From positions 1-23,904 of the forward strand of contig JACDAY010000050.1 in NCBI GenBank assembly GCA_013695195.1: 23,904 nt of DNA. The letters are read 5' to 3'. The notes beneath the pieces were generated by a model. The model was not told the DNA's origin, ran no database searches, and saw only the letters and a program-made list of their open reading frames with translations. The translations under genes and the position numbers were made by a program. The stretch is from Blastocatellia bacterium (GTDB taxonomy: Bacteria > Acidobacteriota > Blastocatellia > Pyrinomonadales > Pyrinomonadaceae). Positions 14,780 to 22,196 of this stretch are shown here, piece by piece; within the stretch, counting starts at the first letter, position 1; the number at the start of each line of letters is the position of its first letter.

Positions 14780-16261
14780 TTACGGAATCGAGTTATAACA
14801 TATAACTGCTCCCAGAATAGATATTACAAAAGCGCTGAAGACCGGCAATGCTTTTACGAGCCGGTTCTGACTTAGTTTTGCCCCGTCGAAGATCCTTCCG
14901 CCATACAGAAAAGCTAAACCGACGACCGTTAGTGCTCCTGCCAAACCAAAACTAAATGCGACCGTCAGGACAAGCCCGTAACCGATGCGGTTGAGATTGA
15001 TTGCTGAAAGCATCAATACAAGAGCCGAAGGACACGGCAGCAAGCCACCCGAAACGCCAAGGGCAAGCAGGTTTTTCCATGTTATTTTATCGGGAATTTC
15101 GTGCGAATGCGTGTGGCCGTCATGCGTATGGGTCAGACCGCTGTGCCCGTGAGAATGTTCATGGGAATGATCGTGATGCGAGTGCGGCGAACTGCCGTGG
15201 CTGTGACCGTGGCCTGTGGAATCTACACCTAGTAAAGAAAATAATCTGGATTTGAACATCGTCAAACCGATATATAAAACGATCAAACCGGAAAAGAAAC
15301 TAAGAAACGGCATCAGCGTTTCCGGGAAGATGTAATTTGAAGCAAAAAGCGTTAAAATTCCGAGACCAAACACGCCGACCGTGTGGGTGATCGTAACCGT
15401 CAGCCCCAAAAAAGCCGCATGTTTCGGCGTACCACGAGAGCCGACAAGATATGCGCCGACTATCGCTTTGCCGTGCCCAGGCGATAAAGCGTGTATCGCC
15501 CCTAGCCCTAATGCCAGAAGCAGGCCGAAAAATGCTATCGCCGGTGTTATCTCCGGTACGGAAATCAGCTCGGCAAGCCTGTCCTTTTGAATAACCGCCG
15601 CGCGCGTGCCGTCACGATCGCGCAGCGGGGCCGCGTTTGCCGGGGTGGGGCCGGCCCCAAAAGAAAATTCCACGGCCCGCTCAGACAGCGGAGCCGATAA
15701 GCTTTCTTCCGGAAACAACTTCAATTCGTCGGTAACCTGATTTCCGTAAGCCGTGCTGTCAAAGACGGCAACGCCGCCGATCTGGTTTACGACAATCTCA
15801 TTCCATCCTATACGGTCACGATAATTTTTATTATCGAATTTGACCTGATTACGGGCAAGAGTTTCCGGTAGATCAGCTTTCAAATCCCATTTTATTTTCA
15901 AGATCGGCAGGTTGCCTTCGCCTATTTCAGTTTGGGCGACTGTTGCCCCGCCGCGCAATTCAACCGGGATTCCGTTGATGGACAAGAGTAAATTTGCCAA
16001 ATATCCAGGCGTGATTAGCGCGGCATAATCCTTTAATTCGCTATCTGAAAGCCGGCCGTCTTTGTCCAGATCGATCCTTGCCTTTTCCTGAAATGTTGGA
16101 ATTTCGGCAAAGTCGAGTACCTGGCGGATTTTGATCTCCGACTCGCCGACTTCGATACGTGAATATTGATTGACGCTGAAGTTTCCGAGCGGATGGGCCG
16201 CGGCAATTCCCGCGCACCCCAGCAGCCAAAGCACAGCGATCATGTAATAAGAACTTTTCAT
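14780..16261 (-). CDS. NicO-family nickel/cobalt transporter with periplasmic N-terminal domain
   Basis: This 493-residue protein has a signal peptide (1-22, ending AAA before HPLGNFSVNQYSRIEV), an extracytoplasmic domain (about 23-235) and a membrane domain of the NicO/RcnA type (about 240-490). Within the first domain, residues 64-75 (DLDKDGRLSDSE) form a canonical EF-hand loop. The membrane part has HALSPGHGKA at 257-266, THTVGVFGLG at 292-301 and GGLLPCPSALVLM at 405-417, the family signatures. Between helices lies a loop at 351-387 with 16 histidines in 37 residues, as expected for metal handling. Family members import or export Ni2+/Co2+; the direction cannot be told here. The start overlaps the TPR lipoprotein stop (AATGA), indicating coupling to that cassette. 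Confidence 0.9.
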   Translation of the reverse strand: MKSSYYMIAVLWLLGCAGIAAAHPLGNFSVNQYSRIEVGESEIKIRQVLDFAEIPTFQEKARIDLDKDGRLSDSELKDYAALITPGYLANLLLSINGIPVELRGGATVAQTEIGEGNLPILKIKWDLKADLPETLARNQVKFDNKNYRDRIGWNEIVVNQIGGVAVFDSTAYGNQVTDELKLFPEESLSAPLSERAVEFSFGAGPTPANAAPLRDRDGTRAAVIQKDRLAELISVPEITPAIAFFGLLLALGLGAIHALSPGHGKAIVGAYLVGSRGTPKHAAFLGLTVTITHTVGVFGLGILTLFASNYIFPETLMPFLSFFSGLIVLYIGLTMFKSRLFSLLGVDSTGHGHSHGSSPHSHHDHSHEHSHGHSGLTHTHDGHTHSHEIPDKITWKNLLALGVSGGLLPCPSALVLMLSAINLNRIGYGLVLTVAFSFGLAGALTVVGLAFLYGGRIFDGAKLSQNRLVKALPVFSAFVISILGAVICYNSIP

Positions 16262-17604
16262 TGTTTTCGCAGTTCGGAAAATACCATTCTCGCATTTTCC
16301 GCCTGCAAAAGATCGAATTTCGGGTTGAGCCGCAACGCCAAACCGATCATTTTTTCTGCTTCGACTTTATCGCCGCTAGCCCTCGCAATAAGTCCGGCGT
16401 GATAGAAGAGACGCGCGTCGCGCGTTCCGAGTTGCAGAGCTTCTTTGATCGCCATGCGCGCCTCGGCAAGACGACCTGCCTTATATGCAGTCCAGGCAAC
16501 TGTGTCCGCACCGTAGATGTCCTTGCGGATTTGATACTCACTGACAGCCATCGAATAGGCTTCATCCGGTTTTAAATCATGGTCGGCGTAATAAAGCGCC
16601 AATTGACGGTTATAGAGCAGACCGGTTGTTTGCTGGAGTCGGCCTATTTGTTCAACCAGCGCGTATTGGGAATGAGCATCAGCGTGCCGGCCGGACTGCA
16701 TGTACAAATCTCCGAGCGCCGCAACGTAATTCAGGTCGGGAAGCCGTTTAACTACACCTTCATAAGTTTTAATCGCGCCGGGAAGATCACCTCGTGATGC
16801 CAAAATACGTCCTTGCGACGCGACTGCACGATAATAGTCGGGGATTAATTTCAGTGCAGCAGTGTAATATTTTTCCGCTGCAACATAATCGCCACGCATG
16901 AACGCAGCTTCGCCGAGCTGCCAATTACAAAAAGCGATAGTTTCGAGCGGAACTCCGGGCGGAGACTTGGCGAGTTTTAGCGCCTTGTTTAAATGTATGG
17001 TCGCCTTCGGTGTATCGCCGTTCAGCATCGCCCAGTGGGCAAGTCGCTGTTCCATCGCGATAAGAGTTACGGGCTGAATTCCGCCGAATTCAGCCATCTT
17101 TTTAAAAGCTTCATCAGCCCGTTTGTATTCGCCGAGTTCGAGCAGTGCGTCGCCAAGTAAATGATACGTATAACCTTTAGCCGGCTCCAGACTTGCAAGC
17201 TGTTCCGCATGAACGCGGGCAGCCGTGAAATCATGAGATGAATATTCCGCTTGAGCAAGCGCAAGCAGCCCGTCCAAATTGAACTCAGCGGGCATGATTT
17301 TCAACGATTTGCGAGCCGCGCGCAAAGCCAGATTCAGGAAAGCAGCATCACCGGACTCGCGGAATTGCCGTGCGTACTCATTCGCGAGTTTGTTAAGAGC
17401 AATAAAGTCAGCCGGGTCGCGCTTAATTCGCTCCTCTAAAAAAAGGATCGTCGGATTAGCCCTAATGTTTTCGGACGGCGGTACAGCGACCGCTTGCGGC
17501 GACAATGGCGGCTCTGCCACTGTTCGGGTCTTACTACTACAGGCAGTTAGTGAAATCGCCGCAAAAATAAATACGGTGAGTTTTGTGATTGACGCCTTAT
17601 TCAT
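16258..17604 (-). CDS. TPR-repeat lipoprotein A
   Basis: This 448-residue protein has a lipoprotein signal (lipobox LTAC, Cys22) and then about ten TPR-like helix pairs from residue 50 on, for example ALLELGEYKRADEAFKKMAE and EAAFMRGDYVAAEKYYTAAL. It should be anchored in the envelope and act as a protein-binding scaffold. Its last 110 residues are clearly related to TPR lipoprotein B (shared RKDIYxAD, YHAG and NPxFDLxQAENAR), so the two are paralogues. It starts 16 bp after DUF4331 protein A and its stop overlaps the start of the NicO transporter, so DUF4331-TPR-transporter form one operon. No enzyme motif is visible. Confidence 0.9.
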   Translation of the reverse strand: MNKASITKLTVFIFAAISLTACSSKTRTVAEPPLSPQAVAVPPSENIRANPTILFLEERIKRDPADFIALNKLANEYARQFRESGDAAFLNLALRAARKSLKIMPAEFNLDGLLALAQAEYSSHDFTAARVHAEQLASLEPAKGYTYHLLGDALLELGEYKRADEAFKKMAEFGGIQPVTLIAMEQRLAHWAMLNGDTPKATIHLNKALKLAKSPPGVPLETIAFCNWQLGEAAFMRGDYVAAEKYYTAALKLIPDYYRAVASQGRILASRGDLPGAIKTYEGVVKRLPDLNYVAALGDLYMQSGRHADAHSQYALVEQIGRLQQTTGLLYNRQLALYYADHDLKPDEAYSMAVSEYQIRKDIYGADTVAWTAYKAGRLAEARMAIKEALQLGTRDARLFYHAGLIARASGDKVEAEKMIGLALRLNPKFDLLQAENARMVFSELRKQ

Positions 17605-17620
17605 CGTCTGAAAGGATCAG

Positions 17621-18859
17621 CTAATTTCGGGTCCTGTCATCGGCGGGACTTTCAAACGGCTGATGCGGCGGCGCGAAGAACGGAAAAGCGTTTCCGAGCG
17701 GCACCTCGTTTGAATTTACATTATCTCCCAGTGTTAAAGCGTGATTGCTTATAAAAAAAAGAAGCACATCGATTGTATCGTCGCCAGTGCGGCGCCCATT
17801 CGGAAATCCGGTGTAGCCGGGCGTGGTAGCTCTCTCGCCAAAGCCGGCGCTTCTGTTCGGCGTCGACATGTCGAGCCGCAGATAATCGCCGTTTACAAAG
17901 GCTATATTTGCCAAAATGCCTATATTAGTCGGATTAGTTCCGAGCGCCGTCAAAGAAGCAACTATACTTCCCGCAAACACGCCGTTCGCGTCATCGACCG
18001 GTGTGGCGGCATTGAACTCATTTTTGCGGGGAAACGGAATTAGAGCAGTATTTACTGCTGGGGTTGCACCACGATCGACTATTACGTAATCGCCGGTGCC
18101 AACGACTTCGCCGTTATTTTGTCGTGTGGCTGACCGGCGTCGCATCGTAACGCCGTTGATCCCGACAATGCTGCCGGCCGAACCGCGTAACATCGAGGCC
18201 GGAACTTCAATCGCAATCGTATGAATATTATAGCCGGCAAAACTGTCACGGGAACGCTGAAGACGGGTGCCGTCCGGATTACCGGCCAGTACCGATGCGG
18301 AGAAGCGGCTAAAGCCAACAATATCGAAATAAAACGGGTCGTCGGTCAGGCCCGCATAAAAGCGGACACCGCTGCTCTGATGCGTAGTTATCACAAATGG
18401 ATTAGCCGCCGGATTTAGTGTTTGTACTGTCGTCGGAGCAAAAAATATTGTTTTCTTTGAGGGCGTCTGAAAGCCGGGAAGTTTGATCGTGGCCGTCTGT
18501 GGTTGAGTTCGTGACGTTTGCTGCGAGAAGGTAATGTCGATCTTGTCGTCAGGAATTGAATCACCGGTATTTTCGATTTCGAATCGATAAATGATGTCCG
18601 GCGAGAAAAAGCCGAGATTCACCTGTTCTGCCGGAACGATAAACCCGGCAACGGTTATCGCCAAAACCACTTTCGAATTGTCGTTCGGGTTTAGGAAAGC
18701 AAAAACATCGCCAATGTCGGCTCCCGGATCACCAGACACGGATGTCGATTCCGCATGGTCCGCAGCTTTGGCCGGTAATGCCGGTAAGAGCATATTGATC
18801 AAAGCCAGTATCAAGATAAACGTCGAAGCCACTGTCTTATTTATTCCAAACTTTTCCAT
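17621..18859 (-). CDS. DUF4331-family secreted protein A
   Basis: I place the start at ATG 18859 because GAGGAGA (18866-18872) lies 6 bases before it; an ATG 15 bases upstream overlaps that ribosome site. The 412-residue protein has a signal peptide (about 1-32, ending PAKAA) and then the DUF4331 domain over nearly its whole length. The family opening is altered to ADHAESTSVSGDPGADIGDV, followed by FAFLNPND. YRFEIENTGDSIPDDKIDIT and HTIAIEVPASML match family segments also present in protein B. A C-terminal segment (FPNGRRTGDDTIDVLLFF) is also shared with B. It is exported; the function of the family is unknown to me. It is shorter than protein B and followed by TPR lipoprotein A after 16 bp. 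Confidence 0.88.
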   Translation of the reverse strand: MEKFGINKTVASTFILILALINMLLPALPAKAADHAESTSVSGDPGADIGDVFAFLNPNDNSKVVLAITVAGFIVPAEQVNLGFFSPDIIYRFEIENTGDSIPDDKIDITFSQQTSRTQPQTATIKLPGFQTPSKKTIFFAPTTVQTLNPAANPFVITTHQSSGVRFYAGLTDDPFYFDIVGFSRFSASVLAGNPDGTRLQRSRDSFAGYNIHTIAIEVPASMLRGSAGSIVGINGVTMRRRSATRQNNGEVVGTGDYVIVDRGATPAVNTALIPFPRKNEFNAATPVDDANGVFAGSIVASLTALGTNPTNIGILANIAFVNGDYLRLDMSTPNRSAGFGERATTPGYTGFPNGRRTGDDTIDVLLFFISNHALTLGDNVNSNEVPLGNAFPFFAPPHQPFESPADDRTRN

Positions 18860-19178
18860 AATCTGTCTCCTCATTCATTCGTCAAAGCGCCTATCTATAA
18901 TTGGTGTCTCAGGAACATGAGGCAAAAACGAGTCAGCTGTGCCAACTATCCTATCGAATTCGCCGGCACGACTATCGTGTTGTCGTATCGGATCTTCCCG
19001 GCTAAGCAGAAAAAGCGCCAATTACTGTCTTAGTCTTTAAGTGTCGACAAATATATCAACATTTTCAGATTGAAGCAATCACTTTTGTATGGTTGTAACA
19101 GATGAGCTTCAGTAAGCTTTTGACAGGATCTTCGTTTTCGCAGTTGAGTTTGAATTCACGCAGGGCAAATTAATAGAT
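18860..19178. other. Gap with a possible promoter for the DUF4331 A-TPR A-NicO operon
   Basis: No gene is supported here. On the minus strand TTGCTT (19073-19078) and TATATT (19050-19055) are separated by 17 bases and would give a leader of about 185 bases before DUF4331 A. The match at -35 is poor, so this is a candidate only. The gap length suggests that the second DUF4331-TPR module can be expressed separately from the first. Confidence 0.3.
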
Positions 19179-20468
19179 TTACTGAAGAATACTGATAACC
19201 GACCGGGCATTTTCCGCTTGGATAAGATCGAATGAAGGGTTGATCATTAAAGCTTTTTTCAATAATATGACCGCTTGTGTCCGATTACCCAAACCGTTTT
19301 CTATCATTCCCGCGTGATAAAGAATCCCGGCGTCATTCGTTTTTAAACGCAGTGCTTCGGTAATCGCGGCTTTTGCCTCAGGCAGCCGGCCTTTTTTGAA
19401 AAGGCACCACGCAAGCACGTCGGCGGTATAAATATCCTTTCGAGCGTCATGCTCGGCAGCCGCTATCGACAGGGCTTCATCAAGCCTGATATTTTGGTCC
19501 GCCCAAAATAAAGCAAGCAGTTTTTGGTCGCCTTTCATTCCAAGTTTTTGTTCAACAGCTTCTACGAGCTCATATTGATGGCCGGCCTTATCTGCCAGGC
19601 CTTGCAACTTATAAATATGGCCAAGCAAAATAATTGTCTCGGCATTCGGGACTTTATTTTGCGCATCGGACAGAAATCTTTCGGCGCCTTCAAAATCATT
19701 TTGCGCTGCCCGAATTCTGCCTTTACCTGCAACGGCCAAATGAAATCCGGGAAAAATTTGCAGTGCTTCATCGTAAACTTTTTCAGCTTCGGTATAATTG
19801 CCGTTTTTCCAAAACTCATCGCCCAGCCGGACAAGACACCAGCTTTGAGCTTCCTTGTCCAACGGGTCGGCGGTGCGGGCCGCTGTCTTGAACATCTCTA
19901 CCGCGCCGGGGTGATCGCCGTGCAGCGACCGCAGATGCCCGACACGCGCGTAGGAGGCGGTGTTAGGTTTTAGATCGACCATTTTCTGGGCCTCGACAAT
20001 GGCTTCCGCATAATTTCCCAATTCTACGTTTGCATCCGTCAACACTCCATAAATGTAGGCGTCGCTCGGAAATTCCTGTTGTAATTTCTTTCCAAGATAC
20101 AGGGCGTCGCGAAAGCGGTGAAAGGTCAGATGCAGAGAAGACTGAAGTTTACGGGCAGTGAAATCATCAGGTGCAATTTTCAATGCCTCGTCAACCGCAG
20201 ATTGGGCTTTAGAATTAAGCCCGAAATCACCGGTGCTTCTTGCCTTATTTATATAAACTGTTGCAAGCTGATTATATCCGGCGGTTGAATCGGGCTTTTT
20301 TTTAATGGTAGCCAATGCCGCATCTATCTCCCGATCGGCAACTGCAGCCGGCACAGGGTCAGCGCCTTTTGAGACGGAAGCATCCGTCGTGCGCATTGAG
20401 CAGGCACCGCCCATACAGGCAAAAATAACCAGGAAGCTAATTAATGTGATCTTTACCGGTTTTGACAT
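19179..20468 (-). CDS. TPR-repeat lipoprotein B
   Basis: This 429-residue protein has a lipoprotein-type signal (hydrophobic stretch ending CMGGAC, lipid Cys23, slightly non-consensus before the Cys) and a TPR array from about residue 45 to the end. Typical repeat segments are YTEAEKVYDEALQIFPGFHL and IYGVLTDANVELGNYAEAIV. The C-terminal block from RKDIYTADVLAW to NPSFDLIQAENARSVISILQ closely parallels lipoprotein A, while the N-terminal halves diverge more. It should be a membrane-anchored scaffold. It follows DUF4331 protein B after 133 bp containing a terminator-like hairpin. The partner it binds is unknown. Confidence 0.9.
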   Translation of the reverse strand: MSKPVKITLISFLVIFACMGGACSMRTTDASVSKGADPVPAAVADREIDAALATIKKKPDSTAGYNQLATVYINKARSTGDFGLNSKAQSAVDEALKIAPDDFTARKLQSSLHLTFHRFRDALYLGKKLQQEFPSDAYIYGVLTDANVELGNYAEAIVEAQKMVDLKPNTASYARVGHLRSLHGDHPGAVEMFKTAARTADPLDKEAQSWCLVRLGDEFWKNGNYTEAEKVYDEALQIFPGFHLAVAGKGRIRAAQNDFEGAERFLSDAQNKVPNAETIILLGHIYKLQGLADKAGHQYELVEAVEQKLGMKGDQKLLALFWADQNIRLDEALSIAAAEHDARKDIYTADVLAWCLFKKGRLPEAKAAITEALRLKTNDAGILYHAGMIENGLGNRTQAVILLKKALMINPSFDLIQAENARSVISILQ

Positions 20469-20505
20469 AATATACCTGTAATTAAGTACTGTTCTACTTT
20501 AAAAG

Positions 20506-20549
20506 AAGTTCGCACCTGAGAAAAATCAAAGCTTCCCAGGTACGAACTT
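20506..20549 (-). terminator. Intercistronic hairpin between DUF4331 B and TPR B
   Basis: Arms 20506-20522 and 20533-20549 form a 17-bp stem with two non-Watson-Crick positions. In minus-strand RNA both are G-U wobbles, so the whole stem pairs, whereas plus-strand RNA would have two A-C mismatches; this suggests selection on minus-strand transcripts. A U-rich stretch (CTTCTTTTA) follows. It may attenuate transcription between the two genes. Confidence 0.6.
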
Positions 20550-20601
20550 TTAACCGTTGCATAACCAAGCCGCTTGCATTATAAAATTGCAAGTCCGCCG
20601 T

Positions 20602-22125
20602 TTAAGGAAATACTCCCGTAGACGGGAAATCTAAGGGTCGCGGTTGATTACCTTGATTTGGCGTGTTCAAGTATGGGAATCGGGTAAGAAATCCCTCAAA
20701 GTTCACGCTTACGCCATCGGCAAATGTATTATTCGGAGCGACAAAGAACGCCGGCGTGAGCGGTGTTCCGCCCAGCAAAGCCCGAACCTCAATATCAACC
20801 ACATCGTCGAAAACCCGGCGCCCATTGGGAAAGCCGGCCGGGTCGCCGCCAATTACCCCAAAACGGGTAGTCGGAGTCGGGTTCGGCGGGATCGCCGTGT
20901 TCAGGCGGAGCATTTCGTGGGCCTGCCCGTCGTTGCCGGGGCCGCCGATGACCGTTGTGAAATTCGGCCCTGTAATCGGATTTACCGGAATACCGAACAC
21001 GAAGATCTGAGCGATGTCATTTCGCGGCGGCGGGGGAATGTTGAAGTTAGGCAAAGGCGGGCCGCCAAACGGGCCGTATGTTTCCAAAGCGATCTCTATA
21101 AGCTTCGGAAGTTCCGGGTCAAGCACTGCCTGCACAACAGGCGTTACCGTAAAATCCAAAGAAGGAGACAAGGCATTGAAAGCGTCTTTCAAACCGAGCG
21201 GAACAACGACTTCATTTATAAGCGGACTTCCGAGACGCGAAACCTGCTGCCATCCGCCCGATGTATCACGTGTATTGTCAGCATTAATTACGCGTGTTGT
21301 GCGGCGGCTGGCGGTTGAAAATATACCGATAACCGCGTCAGGAGCTGTCGGACTTGACGGAACAACACGGGTTCGCGTTAAATCCTGGATCGGCACTTCA
21401 ATTGCGATCGTGCTGATGTTTTTAGTTCTTAGTGAGTCAACGCCGCCGGTGGCGGAGAGGGACCGATAATTGATAAGATCAAAAACGCCGCCGAGATCAA
21501 GGAAAAATCCTTCATCACGCTGCCCCGCAAATACTTTGCCGCCGCCTGGCAAGTTATAAACCGCCGGCAGCCCCAGATTCGTTTCATAATTAGGCGTAAC
21601 CCGCGGCCCGATGTTCGAAGGCGGCGTGCGAAGCCCGCCCCCGAGCAATCTGCCCCGCCTTCCGGTAGAGGAACTAACTACCCTTACCGTATATGTCTGC
21701 CGCGCATTATAATCCGGATCGGTCAAAGACGAGATTACCCCGTCGCTGTTAACGGCACTCATACCCAAAACAGTATTTGTATTGGCAAAATCCGTGGTAA
21801 ATTGAAATTGATATGTTATGTCTTCCAATCCGTCACCGGTGTTGTCAATTTTAATCTCATACAAGACCGTATCGTCGAAACGATAAAAATGAGGTCCGCC
21901 GGAAGGATCCTGTAGCGGGATGAAATTCGAGATAATCGTTATGAAACCTCCGCGTCCCGCCTCCGTGCTTCGAAAGGCATAAACATCCGTGTTGTCGGCG
22001 TACCTGTCCATGCTGATAAGCGGCGCTTCGGCGTGGCTGGACGCCAAAGCGGGAAGATTCGCCATAGTAAATATCAAAGCTAAGCCGGTCAAACTTTTGC
22101 CGATCGCTTTAAACTGGTTCTTCAT
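20602..22125 (-). CDS. DUF4331-family secreted protein B
   Basis: This 507-residue protein has a signal peptide (about 1-28, ending PALA) and the typical DUF4331 opening SSHAEAPLISMDRYADNTDV, then YAF. Further family segments are FYRFDDTVLYEIKIDNTGDG, ISTIAIEVPIQDL and FPNGRRVFDDVVDIEVRALL near the C-terminus. AAGGAG lies 7 bases before the ATG. It is about 95 residues longer than protein A, mainly in Pro/Gly-rich inserts (near residues 340-400, with PPLPNFNIPPPPR). It is exported, with no catalytic motif I can identify. It follows the DUF4394/FG-GAP gene after 71 bp that hold a hairpin. Confidence 0.9.
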   Translation of the reverse strand: MKNQFKAIGKSLTGLALIFTMANLPALASSHAEAPLISMDRYADNTDVYAFRSTEAGRGGFITIISNFIPLQDPSGGPHFYRFDDTVLYEIKIDNTGDGLEDITYQFQFTTDFANTNTVLGMSAVNSDGVISSLTDPDYNARQTYTVRVVSSSTGRRGRLLGGGLRTPPSNIGPRVTPNYETNLGLPAVYNLPGGGKVFAGQRDEGFFLDLGGVFDLINYRSLSATGGVDSLRTKNISTIAIEVPIQDLTRTRVVPSSPTAPDAVIGIFSTASRRTTRVINADNTRDTSGGWQQVSRLGSPLINEVVVPLGLKDAFNALSPSLDFTVTPVVQAVLDPELPKLIEIALETYGPFGGPPLPNFNIPPPPRNDIAQIFVFGIPVNPITGPNFTTVIGGPGNDGQAHEMLRLNTAIPPNPTPTTRFGVIGGDPAGFPNGRRVFDDVVDIEVRALLGGTPLTPAFFVAPNNTFADGVSVNFEGFLTRFPYLNTPNQGNQPRPLDFPSTGVFP

Positions 22126-22147
22126 CTTTTTTCTCCTTGATCTTAAT

Positions 22148-22189
22148 GAGAGCGATGACCGCTAATACCAAATAGCTGTCATCGCTCTC
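22148..22189 (-). promoter_or_regulatory. Hairpin upstream of the DUF4331 B ribosome site
   Basis: Arms 22148-22159 and 22178-22189 (GAGAGCGATGAC and its complement) make a perfect 12-bp stem with an 18-base loop that can pair further (GCT/AGC). It begins 8 bp after the stop of the FG-GAP gene and ends 9 bases before the AAGGAG of DUF4331 B. There is no U-run, so it could be an mRNA-stabilising or attenuating structure. Confidence 0.6.
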
Positions 22190-22196
22190 CAATTAG

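Noticed and set aside
15110..15215. Tandem DNA repeat or CRISPR-like array of GTG/ATG-rich units
   Set aside because: The periodic pattern is explained by the His-rich loop codons of the NicO transporter.
20644..21318. Open frame of 224 codons opposite DUF4331 B
   Set aside because: Antisense shadow with Arg/Cys/Asn-rich sequence and no family motif.
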